Assembly: GCF_042432815.1 (NCBI RefSeq)
Contig: NZ_JBHLWM010000004.1
Coordinates: 124,001-188,000 of the forward strand
Length of the DNA stretch: 64,000 bases
Direction: 5' to 3'
From: Rhodopseudomonas telluris
GTDB taxonomy: Bacteria > Pseudomonadota > Alphaproteobacteria > Rhizobiales > Xanthobacteraceae
Within the stretch, counting starts at the first letter, position 1. Every line of letters begins with the position of its first letter. Positions 1 to 7,521 of the stretch are shown here, piece after piece. The notes under the pieces were generated by a model that was not told the DNA's origin, made no database searches, and saw only the letters and a list, made by a program, of their open reading frames with translations. The translations under genes were made by a program, and so were the position numbers.

Positions 1-1
1 G

Positions 2-418
2 CTGGTCCGGTCGCTGGTGACGATCCAGTCGCGCACCCCGGCCGGCGCGCGGATCGATTACCAGATGCAGATTCCCGACTACACGGCGGTCCGGCTCGAT
101 CGCACCGATCTCGCCGAAGTGCTCGGCAATCTGCTGGACAATGCCACCCGTCATGCCCGCAGCCGGGTCCGGATCGCGACCAGCTGCGACGCCGACGGGT
201 TCTGCATCGCCATCGAGGACGATGGCGAGGGCCTCGACACCGACGCCTCGGCGGCCGTGCTCGGCCGCGGCATCCGCCTCGACCAGCGCGGCGAAGGCGC
301 CGGCCTGGGCCTCGCCATCGTCCAGGATGTCCTCGACGCCTATGGCTGGACGCTCCATCTGTCCCGCTCCGAGCTCGGCGGCCTCAAGGCGAGCTGCAGC
401 ACGGTGACCGCGGCGTAG
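2..418 (+). CDS. Sensor histidine kinase, C-terminal part (cut by window start)
   Basis: The reading frame is open to the left edge, so only the last 138 or so residues are visible. They form a GHKL ATPase domain: an N box (LAEVLGNLLDNATRHA), a G1 box (DDGEGL) and a G2 box (GAGLGLAIV). This is the ATP-binding half of a two-component sensor kinase that phosphorylates its own histidine and passes the phosphate to a response regulator. The spacing between boxes is short, as in PhoQ/EnvZ-type kinases. The sensor, dimerisation domain and partner regulator lie outside the window, so the signal cannot be named. The gene ends in TAG. Confidence 0.85.
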   Translation: MVRSLVTIQSRTPAGARIDYQMQIPDYTAVRLDRTDLAEVLGNLLDNATRHARSRVRIATSCDADGFCIAIEDDGEGLDTDASAAVLGRGIRLDQRGEGAGLGLAIVQDVLDAYGWTLHLSRSELGGLKASCSTVTAA

Positions 419-453
419 TTGCTTTGGTGCGCGGGGCTCGCCTCCCGCCCCAG

Positions 454-566
454 GGTCATCGCCCGGCTTGACCGGGCGACCCAGTATCCCAGAGCCCTGT
501 CTCGTCGGCCGTGCGCTCGCCGTGGTCGCTCTGGGACACGGGGTCACCCGCTTTCGCGGGTGATGA
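454..566. repeat. Palindromic intergenic repeat, family E
   Basis: The left arm GTCATCGCCCGGCTTGACCG is mirrored by CACCCGCTTTCGCGGGTGATGA on the right, with CCAGTATCCCAGAG and CTCTGGGACACGGGGTCA inside. Related copies lie at 25003-25102 and 45524-45642. It fills most of the gap before htpG. Such elements occur in many copies in Bradyrhizobiaceae genomes and could form a stable RNA hairpin. Confidence 0.7.
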
Positions 567-640
567 TGGCCGTGGTGTGGGGCGGCGTCCGGGGCAACAT
601 TCGCACCGCTGCCGAAGCGTTGGCCCGAGCCATCCCCCGC

Positions 641-668
641 CTTGTCATCATCGCGGCGCGCGCTATAT
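641..668 (+). promoter_or_regulatory. Candidate promoter of htpG
   Basis: CTTGTC at 641-646 and CTATAT at 663-668 are separated by 16 bases, about 45 bases before the htpG start. CTTG-type -35 boxes are typical of RpoH promoters in alphaproteobacteria, and htpG is a classical heat-shock gene. The -10 match to RpoH is weak, so this is a proposal only. Confidence 0.3.
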
Positions 669-711
669 CCGGGTTTTCCCGTCACCCTTGTTCAGGATCG
701 AGCTTTCCCGC

Positions 712-2598
712 ATGACCACGATCGATACCGCCGCCGAGACGAAGCCGTTCCAGGCCGAAGTGGCCGAGCTTTTGAATCTCATGGTGCATTCGGTCTATTC
801 CGAGACCGATATTTTCCTGCGCGAGCTGATTTCCAACGCCTCCGACGCGCTCGACAAGCTGCGCTACGAGTCGATCTCCAAGCCCGAGCTGATGGCCGAG
901 GGCGGCGAGCCGAAGATCCGGATCATTCCGAAGAAGGCTCCCGACACCCTGACGGTGCGCGACAACGGCATCGGCATGGACCGCCAGGAGCTGATCGACA
1001 ATCTGGGCACCATCGCCAAATCCGGCACCAAGTCCTTCCTGTCGAAGCTGACCGAAGCCAAGGACGGCGCCGGGCTGATCGGCCAGTTCGGCGTCGGCTT
1101 CTACGCCGCCTTCATGGTGGCCGATAAGATCACCGTCACCAGCCGCCGCGCCGGCTCGGGTGAAGTCTGGATCTGGACGTCGTCGGGCGGCGCCGGCTTC
1201 GAGATCGCGCCGGGCTCCGAGGAGGACGCAGCGCGGGTCCAGCGCGGCACCGAGATCGTGCTGCATCTGAAGCCCGACGCGTCGAAATATCTCGAGGCCT
1301 ATCAGATCGAGCGGATCGTCGGCGAGTACTCCGACAACATCCAGTTTCCGATCGAGCTGGTGCCGGAGGAAGGCGAGCCGCGCCAGATCAACTCGGCCAG
1401 CGCGCTGTGGCAGCGCTCCAAGTCCGAATTGACCGAGGAGGACTACAAGAAGGCCTATCAGCAGGTCGCGAACGCCTTCGACGATCCGGCGATGACGCTG
1501 CACTACCGCGCCGAGGGCCGGCAGTCCTACGTGGTGATGCTGTTTGCGCCCTCCACCAAGCCTTTCGACCTGTTCGAGCCGGACCGCAAGGGCCGGGTCA
1601 AGCTTTACGTGCGCCGCGTCTTCATCACCGCCGACGCCGATCTCTTGCCGCCCTATCTGCGTTTCCTGCGCGGCGTGATCGACAGCGAAGACCTGCCGCT
1701 CAACCTGTCGCGCGAGATGCTGCAGAACAATCCGCAGCTCGCCCAGATCCGCAAGGCAGTCACCGGCAAGGTCATCAGCGAGTTCGAAACCCTCGCCGAA
1801 AAACAGCCCGAACAGTTCGCCAAGATCTGGGACGCGTTCGGCCCGGTGCTGAAGGAAGGCATCTACGAGGATTTCGAACGCCGCGAGAAGCTGCTGTCGC
1901 TGGCGCGCTTCACCACCACGGCGGGCGAGAACCGTACGCTGTCGCAATATGTCGAGGCGATGAAGGAGAACCAGACCGAGATCTACTATCTGGTCGGCGA
2001 CTCCATCGAGCGCCTGAAGTCGAACCCGAAGCTGGAATCGGCGACCGCACGCGGCATCGAGGTGCTGCTGCTGACCGATCCGGTCGATGCGTTCTGGACC
2101 TCGGCCCATCTCGATTTCGGCGGCAAGCCGCTGAAGTCGCTGAGCCAGGGCGACATCAATTTCGACCTGATCCCGAAGCTCGACGCCGACAAGGCCGAGG
2201 ACAAGCCGGAAGAGGCGAAAGCTGACGAGGCGACCGTGATCGCGGTGATCAAGGATGCGCTCGGCGAGCGCGTGTCCGACGTCAAGGCGTCGCAGCGGCT
2301 GACATCGAGCGCGTCGTGCCTCGTAGCCGGCGGCTTCGGGCCGGATCGCGAACTCGAGAAGATGCTGGCCCGCGCCAACAAGGGCGCGGCCGCCAAGCCG
2401 ATCCTCGAGGTCAATCTCGGCCATCCGCTCGTCACGGCGCTGGCGGACGCCAAGGCCGACAAGGCCGAGGTGACCGATCTGTCGTTCCTGCTGCTGGAGC
2501 AGGCGCAGATCCTCGACGGCGAACTGCCCGAGGATCCGGCCGCCTTCGCCGGCCGGCTCAACCGGCTGGTGCTGCGCGGGCTCTCTGCACATGGTTAG
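712..2598 (+). CDS. htpG: Chaperone protein HtpG (bacterial Hsp90)
   Basis: The 628-residue product is the cytosolic Hsp90 chaperone, an ATP-dependent dimeric foldase active under heat and other stress. The N-terminal GHKL ATPase shows FLRELISNASDALDKLR, DNGIGM and GQFGVGFYAAFMV in order. The middle domain carries RRVFI and the conserved GVIDSEDLPLNLSREMLQ stretch, and a dimerisation domain follows. The length matches the family (about 624-630). I chose the ATG at 712 because the conserved protein begins there (MTTIDTAAETKPFQAEVAEL); the frame is open further upstream only through the repeat at 454-566. It appears to be a single-gene unit. Confidence 0.97.
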   Translation: MTTIDTAAETKPFQAEVAELLNLMVHSVYSETDIFLRELISNASDALDKLRYESISKPELMAEGGEPKIRIIPKKAPDTLTVRDNGIGMDRQELIDNLGTIAKSGTKSFLSKLTEAKDGAGLIGQFGVGFYAAFMVADKITVTSRRAGSGEVWIWTSSGGAGFEIAPGSEEDAARVQRGTEIVLHLKPDASKYLEAYQIERIVGEYSDNIQFPIELVPEEGEPRQINSASALWQRSKSELTEEDYKKAYQQVANAFDDPAMTLHYRAEGRQSYVVMLFAPSTKPFDLFEPDRKGRVKLYVRRVFITADADLLPPYLRFLRGVIDSEDLPLNLSREMLQNNPQLAQIRKAVTGKVISEFETLAEKQPEQFAKIWDAFGPVLKEGIYEDFERREKLLSLARFTTTAGENRTLSQYVEAMKENQTEIYYLVGDSIERLKSNPKLESATARGIEVLLLTDPVDAFWTSAHLDFGGKPLKSLSQGDINFDLIPKLDADKAEDKPEEAKADEATVIAVIKDALGERVSDVKASQRLTSSASCLVAGGFGPDRELEKMLARANKGAAAKPILEVNLGHPLVTALADAKADKAEVTDLSFLLLEQAQILDGELPEDPAAFAGRLNRLVLRGLSAHG

Positions 2599-2686
2599 CA
2601 ACTAGCTAACAAACAGGGTTACCGAAATTTTAAGCGATTGACCTCACACTGACCGGCATCTTGGTGCTGGTCAGTGGTGGTCTCTC

Positions 2687-4375
2687 ATGCGTCGCCTTGT
2701 AGTTACTTCGACCGCCGTCTTCGTCGTCACGGCCGGAGCCGCTGCGGCGGCGGACATGCCGCGGCTTTCCCGGTTGCCGCCGGCCGCGCCGGTCATCTGG
2801 AACTGGACCGGCCCGTATTGGGGTGTGCATGTCGGCGGCAGCTTCGGATCGTCGAATTTCGACGATAGCGCCGGGCCCGGCATCTATGGCGGCAGCGTGA
2901 GGAGTCCGGCGGCGCTCGCCGGCATCCAGCTCGGCTACAATTTGCAGCGTGCGCATTGGGTGTTCGGCGTCGAGGCCGATATCAGCGCCGTCAATGCCAA
3001 CGGCACCAACACCTGCCTGGCGTCATCGGGCGCGTTCATCTCGGCGAATTGCCGTGTGCGGCAGGATGCGCTGGCAACGCTGACCGGTCGCGCCGGTTTT
3101 GCGGCCGGTCCGGGCGGCCGGACGCTGCTCTACGCCAAGGGCGGCGCGGCATTCCTCGCCGAACGGATCGACATCGCCGCCAACAGTCCGCTGGAGTCCG
3201 CGACCGATGCGACGGCAGGCCGGTTTGGCTGGACGGCCGGCGCCGGGATCGAGACTGCGCTGGCTCCGGCGTGGTCGGTGAAGCTCGAATACAACTACGC
3301 CAATTTCGGCAGCCGCGACATGGCGACGCCTGACAGCTACCGCTGGGATGCGGTTGGCGGTTGGGTCCCGACCCCACAGGGCAGCAGCCGGGTGAGCCAG
3401 GACCTGCACGCGGTGAAGCTCGGCCTCAACCTCAAGCTCGGTGGCGACACCGAAGCCCGGTTCGAGGATTATCACCTGCGCGGATCGCAGTCCGACGATC
3501 GTGCGCCGATCGGCGAGGTCGAGATTGGCGGGCGGGTCTGGTACAGCGCCGGCCGGTTTCAGAAGGACCTCGGGAACAGCTCCGATCCGGGCCATCAGAA
3601 TGTGCTGATCTCGCGGCTGACCTACCAGTCCGATGCTGCGTCCGGCGAGTTGTTTGGCCGGATCGACGGGCCGCACGATCTGTTCCTGAAAGGCTTCGCC
3701 GGCGGCGGCAAGCTGGTCAGTGGACGGATGAACGACGAGGACTGGATCGCCAATGACGGCATCCCTTACTCGAACACGCTGTCCGATCCGGTCAAGGGCA
3801 GCATCGCCTACGCCACACTCGACGCCGGGTACGATCTGCTCCGCGGTCCCGGCTACAAGTTCGGCGGCTTCGTCGGCTACAACTATTATCGCGAGGCGAA
3901 GGCGGCCTATGGCTGCGTGCAGAATGCGGGTCCCTTGGCGTCGGCGGCCTGCGGCTCGCCGATCCCGAACAGCGTGCTGGCGATCACCGAGAACGATACC
4001 TGGCATTCGCTGCGCGTCGGTCTCAACGGCGAGGTGGCGCTCGGTCGCGGCGTCAAGCTGTCGGCGGATGCTGCCTATCTGCCGTATGTGAAGTTCTTCG
4101 GCGAAGACAATCACGTGCTACGCCGGGATGTGAGCAATACGCTGTCGCCGGAGCGCGCGACCGGGCAGGGTGTGCAGCTCGAAGCGATCCTGTCCTACCA
4201 GTTCAGCAACGCCTTCAGCCTCGGCGCAGGTGCGCGGTATTGGGCGATGTGGGCGACGACGGACGCCTATACCAACATCTTCGGCACGGCCTGTCCGTGT
4301 CAGACCCTGCCGGTCCGCACGGAGCGGTATGGAACCTTTCTGCAGGCGGCCTACAAGTTTGACAGTTTGAAGTAG
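2687..4375 (+). CDS. Outer membrane protein: Omp25-like N-terminal region fused to omptin-like protease domain
   Basis: The 562-residue product starts with a signal peptide (about residues 1-22, cut near AAAADM). Residues 30-260 or so look like the Omp25/Omp31 family of small barrel proteins (WTGPYWGVHVGGSFG, GIQLGYNLQ, FGVEADIS, KLEYNYANFG). Residues 275-562 resemble an omptin barrel: VEIGGRVWYSAGRF, LISRLTYQS, FLKGFAGGG, SGRMNDEDW, GYKFGGFVGYNYYREA and a C-terminal YKF strand. Omptin catalytic pairs seem kept: Asp350/Asp352 (MNDEDW) and Asp474/His476 (EDNH), with a spacing close to that between Asp83 and Asp210 of OmpT. Omptins are normally about 300 residues without such an N-terminal region. 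The outer-membrane location is well supported; protease activity is inferred from the motifs. Confidence 0.8.
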   Translation: MRRLVVTSTAVFVVTAGAAAAADMPRLSRLPPAAPVIWNWTGPYWGVHVGGSFGSSNFDDSAGPGIYGGSVRSPAALAGIQLGYNLQRAHWVFGVEADISAVNANGTNTCLASSGAFISANCRVRQDALATLTGRAGFAAGPGGRTLLYAKGGAAFLAERIDIAANSPLESATDATAGRFGWTAGAGIETALAPAWSVKLEYNYANFGSRDMATPDSYRWDAVGGWVPTPQGSSRVSQDLHAVKLGLNLKLGGDTEARFEDYHLRGSQSDDRAPIGEVEIGGRVWYSAGRFQKDLGNSSDPGHQNVLISRLTYQSDAASGELFGRIDGPHDLFLKGFAGGGKLVSGRMNDEDWIANDGIPYSNTLSDPVKGSIAYATLDAGYDLLRGPGYKFGGFVGYNYYREAKAAYGCVQNAGPLASAACGSPIPNSVLAITENDTWHSLRVGLNGEVALGRGVKLSADAAYLPYVKFFGEDNHVLRRDVSNTLSPERATGQGVQLEAILSYQFSNAFSLGAGARYWAMWATTDAYTNIFGTACPCQTLPVRTERYGTFLQAAYKFDSLK

Positions 4376-4476
4376 TCGGCGCGGCGGACCAGTTCCGCAC
4401 GGCAAAAAATCCGCTGGTCGGCTGCCGGCTTCTTGAATAGGGTGCGCCCAACCAAAAAGCTGGGAGGCACTCTCGT

Positions 4477-5670
4477 ATGAACTTCAAACTGTTCTCCGTC
4501 GCGCTCGCCACCACCGCCCTGATCGCCGTCGCTCCGGCCGCGGCGGAAGGCGTCAAGATCGGCATCCTCAACGATCAGTCCGGCGTCTATGCCGATTACG
4601 GCGGCAAGGGCTCGGTCGAGGCCGCCAAGATGGCAGTCGAGGACTTCGGCGGCGAGGTGCTCGGCCAGAAGATCGAGATCGTTTCGGCGGATCACCAGAA
4701 CAAGCCCGACACCGCGGTGACGATCGCGCGCAAATGGTTCGACGTCGACGGCGTCGACATGATCACCGAGCTCACCACCTCGTCGGTGGCGCTGGCGGTG
4801 CAGGACCTCGCCAAGGAAAAGAAGAAGATCGACATCGTGGTCGGCGCCGCGACGTCGCGCATCACCGGCGACGCCTGCCAGCCCTACGGCTTCCACTGGG
4901 CATTCGACACCCGCGCGCTCGCGGTCGGCACCGGCGGCGCGCTGGTGAAGGCCGGCGGCGACACATGGTTCTTCCTCACCGCCGACTACGCGTTCGGCTA
5001 TTCGCTGGAGAAGGACACCAGCGAGATCGTGCAGGCCAATGGCGGCAAGGTGCTCGGCTCGGTGCGTCACCCGCTGAACTCGTCGGACTTCTCGTCCTTC
5101 CTGCTGCAGGCGCAGGCCTCCAAGGCCAAGGTCGTCGGCCTCGCCAATGCCGGCCTCGACACCGCCAACGCCATCAAGCAGGCGGCGGAATTCGGCATCG
5201 TCGCCGGCGGCCAGAAGATGGCCGGCCTGCTGATGACGCTGGCCGAAGTGCACGGCCTCGGACTCAAGGCCGCGCAAGGACTGGTGCTGACCGAGGCGTA
5301 TTATTGGGATCGCGACGACAAGTCCCGCGAATTCGCCGAGCGTTACTTCAAGCGCACCCAGCGGATGCCGAGCATGATCCAGGCCGGCACCTATTCGGCG
5401 ACGCTGTCCTACCTCAAGGCCGTGAAGGCCGCCGGCAGCAAGGACACCGAGGCGGTGGCCAATAAGCTGAAGGAACTGCCAGTCGACGACGCCTTCGCCA
5501 AGGGCAACGTCCAGGCCAACGGCCGCTTCGTCCACGACATGTATCTGTTCGAGGTCAAGAAGCCGGACGAGTCCAAGAAGCCCTGGGACTACTACAAGCA
5601 ACTCGCCGTCGTCCCCGGCAACCAGGCCTTCCCCGCCGCCAAGGACAGCGGCTGCCCGCTGACGAAGTAA
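4477..5670 (+). CDS. ABC transporter substrate-binding protein, branched-chain amino acid (Liv) type
   Basis: The 397-residue protein has a Sec signal peptide (MNFKLFSVALATTALIAVAPAAA) followed by a type I periplasmic binding fold (VKIGILNDQSGVYADYGG, GGEVLGQKIEIVSADHQNK). It should capture a small organic acid or amino acid in the periplasm for an ABC importer. A strong GGGAGG site precedes the ATG at 4477. No permease or ATPase gene is next to it, so it is an orphan binding protein. Liv-type proteins in Rhodopseudomonas often bind aromatic or dicarboxylic acids; the ligand here cannot be read from the sequence. Confidence 0.9.
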   Translation: MNFKLFSVALATTALIAVAPAAAEGVKIGILNDQSGVYADYGGKGSVEAAKMAVEDFGGEVLGQKIEIVSADHQNKPDTAVTIARKWFDVDGVDMITELTTSSVALAVQDLAKEKKKIDIVVGAATSRITGDACQPYGFHWAFDTRALAVGTGGALVKAGGDTWFFLTADYAFGYSLEKDTSEIVQANGGKVLGSVRHPLNSSDFSSFLLQAQASKAKVVGLANAGLDTANAIKQAAEFGIVAGGQKMAGLLMTLAEVHGLGLKAAQGLVLTEAYYWDRDDKSREFAERYFKRTQRMPSMIQAGTYSATLSYLKAVKAAGSKDTEAVANKLKELPVDDAFAKGNVQANGRFVHDMYLFEVKKPDESKKPWDYYKQLAVVPGNQAFPAAKDSGCPLTK

Positions 5671-5698
5671 GCGCTTTCGCTTAGTTCAGATCCAATCG

Positions 5699-5736
5699 AG
5701 GCCGGCGCTCCACAAGGGTGCCGGCCTTTGCCTTTC
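5699..5736 (+). terminator. Rho-independent terminator after the binding-protein gene
   Basis: GGCCGGCGC and GTGCCGGCC form a GC-rich stem with a short loop, followed by TTTGCCTTT. It lies about 30 bases after the stop codon at 5670. Confidence 0.7.
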
Positions 5737-5816
5737 GTCATTGCGAGCGAAGCGAAGCAATCCAGCGCGCCGCATGTGGAGCTGGATTGCTTCGTCGCTT
5801 CGCTCCTCGCAATGAC
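5737..5816. repeat. Palindromic intergenic repeat, family B
   Basis: GTCATTGCGAGCGAAGCGAA and its near-complement (TTCGTCGCTTCGCTCCTCGCAATGAC) flank inner arms CAATCCAGC and GCTGGATTG. A second copy is at 48330-48411. Confidence 0.8.
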
Positions 5817-5848
5817 GGAGAGCCTTCAGATCAGACAATTCCTACGCC

Positions 5849-5968
5849 GTGATCCAAAGATCTGAGCGCAGCGATTCGGGTGAGGGTACTCCTCTCCGCG
5901 CATCGCTGACTCACTGCCTGGGGCGCCCTCACCCCAGCCCTCTCCCGCAAGCGGGAGAGGGGGCGCGA
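5849..5968. repeat. Intergenic repeat, family C
   Basis: It contains GGCGCCCTCACCCCAGCCC followed by the hairpin CTCTCCCGCAAGCGGGAGAG. An inverted, longer copy is at 37400-37554. It abuts the 3' end of the MAPEG gene on the minus strand and may act as its transcription end. Confidence 0.65.
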
Positions 5969-5978
5969 TGTGCTCGGG

Positions 5979-6371
5979 TCACGCGCCCAGCATCCGATGC
6001 ACGACGCCGTAGACTGCGCCGCCCCAGAGGCCTGCGGCGGCGACCATCTGGACGGCGAAGCCGGCGCCGCGCTTCGGCGCCGCTTCCGAATAGCCGATCA
6101 GGTACATGATCCGGCCGATGATCCACACGCCGCCCAGCAGGGCCGCGAACAGGTCGCTGAGATAATAGGCGAACAGCCACAGCGACGGCAGGAAGATCGG
6201 CATCCACTCCAGCGTATTGGCCTGCACGCGGAAGACGCGCTCGAAGTCCGGATTGCCGGTCGTGGCGGGCGCCTTGACGCCATAGACCCCGCGGGCGCGG
6301 GCGACCTGCAGGGTCGTGTAGAAATAGAACATCACCGCCAGCAGGGTCGCGATCGTGGTGTAGTAAAACAT
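5979..6371 (-). CDS. MAPEG family membrane protein
   Basis: The 130-residue protein has about four hydrophobic segments (for example MFYYTTIATLLAVMFYFYTT and LFAALLGGVWIIGRIMYLIG) and the family pattern GNPDFERVFRVQANTLEW...P. MAPEG proteins are small integral membrane proteins related to microsomal glutathione transferases. Their bacterial members are mostly uncharacterised, so glutathione-dependent activity is only possible. It stands alone, with repeats on its 3' side and the AttH-like operon upstream. Confidence 0.85.
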   Translation of the reverse strand: MFYYTTIATLLAVMFYFYTTLQVARARGVYGVKAPATTGNPDFERVFRVQANTLEWMPIFLPSLWLFAYYLSDLFAALLGGVWIIGRIMYLIGYSEAAPKRGAGFAVQMVAAAGLWGGAVYGVVHRMLGA

Positions 6372-6438
6372 CCCGGACCTCCCAGGTCTCTGCGTTCTTC
6401 GCTCCGGCTGATCCGCCGGTTATTTGCACAGCTTGAAC

Positions 6439-7521
6439 TCAATAGCCGGTCATCTCAAGATAGCCGATGCCGCTCTGGCTGCCGCTGAAGCTGATCGGCC
6501 CTTCCCAATACGGGAAGCTGGTGCCCATCCAACTGGTCGGATTGAGCGGCGTGGTCTCGATCGCAAGGCCGTGGCCCGGCACGCTGACCCGCCAGCGCGT
6601 CGGCAGCTTGCGGCCGGCGGTCTCCGTGGTGCCGAGCGGCTCCAGCGCGATCGCGTCGGGCGCGAGTTGTTCGGAGCGGCCATCGACGCCGATCCAGTTG
6701 CCGGCGAAGTAATGCCCGCCATCGCTCTGCCGCAGCCGGAACAGCATCACCTTCTCGCCGGACGTCAGATGCAGCGAGAACCAGTCCCAGCCGGTCTGGT
6801 CGGAGGCGAGCGGCTGGCTGGAGAATTCGCGGTCCATCCAGGCGATGCCGCTGACCTCGACCGGCTTGCCGTCCAGCGTCAGCGTGCCGCGCGCTGTGAA
6901 GTAAGGCTGGCTGTAGTAATACGACGCCTGGCCGCGCTCGGATTTGCGCGAGTAGCCGGCGTCGCCCTGCAGCACCAGCGGGCGGTCGGCCGTCAGCCGC
7001 AGCCGGTAGGCGAAATCGGAGCCCGCCGCGGTGACGTCGAGCGGCGACAAGGTCGCGGCGTCCATGGCGTCGCCGCCGCGCAGCGCCCAATCGTCGATGC
7101 CGGCGTTGAACGGCGATGCGGTGACGCCCGCCTGGCCGATTCCGCCGCGGGAAAACTTCTCGGCGAAGCGATGCGTCTGCGCGCTCGTCAGCGCGGCGTG
7201 CGCCATCCACACCTGCTGATTGGCCCAGCCGTCGCGCTGCGGCCCGGGCGTCATCGCCTGGCGAAACAGCGTCGACTGCACGCCGTAAGCCTTGCCGCCC
7301 GCATCCTTGAGGTTCGCAGTCAGGTACCACCACTCGATGCGGAAGTCCGGATGCGCGCCGTGATCCAGCGGAAACGTCAGCGTACGCGCCGGCACCACCG
7401 GCGCGAAGCCGCCGGCCTCGCTGCCGAGGCCGGCAAAGCCTTGCGCCCATGCGCGCGAGCCGGCGAGTCCGACGGCCAGCAGGCCGCCTGCGAAGGCGCG
7501 TCGTGAGATGTTAGCGCTCAT
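6439..7521 (-). CDS. AttH/CrtC-like lipocalin-fold protein, last gene of an ABC exporter operon
   Basis: The 360-residue protein starts with a likely twin-arginine signal (MSANISRRAFAGGLLAVGLA) and has family motifs FPLDHGAHPDFRIEWWYLT, GVQSTLFRQ and AWMDREFSSQ. The family groups AttH and carotenoid 1,2-hydratase-like proteins with a double lipocalin fold and is exported. The ATG at 7521 overlaps the permease stop by 11 bases, so the two are translationally coupled. Together with the ATPase and FtsX permease it forms the recurring arrangement ATPase - FtsX permease - AttH. It probably binds or delivers a lipophilic molecule for that transporter; its enzymatic activity is unknown. Confidence 0.85.
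   Translation of the reverse strand: MSANISRRAFAGGLLAVGLAGSRAWAQGFAGLGSEAGGFAPVVPARTLTFPLDHGAHPDFRIEWWYLTANLKDAGGKAYGVQSTLFRQAMTPGPQRDGWANQQVWMAHAALTSAQTHRFAEKFSRGGIGQAGVTASPFNAGIDDWALRGGDAMDAATLSPLDVTAAGSDFAYRLRLTADRPLVLQGDAGYSRKSERGQASYYYSQPYFTARGTLTLDGKPVEVSGIAWMDREFSSQPLASDQTGWDWFSLHLTSGEKVMLFRLRQSDGGHYFAGNWIGVDGRSEQLAPDAIALEPLGTTETAGRKLPTRWRVSVPGHGLAIETTPLNPTSWMGTSFPYWEGPISFSGSQSGIGYLEMTGY

Noticed and set aside
682..2601. 639-codon open frame on the minus strand opposite htpG
   Set aside because: It mirrors htpG exactly, is rich in Arg, Leu and Gly, and has no recognisable domain. It is a shadow caused by high GC.
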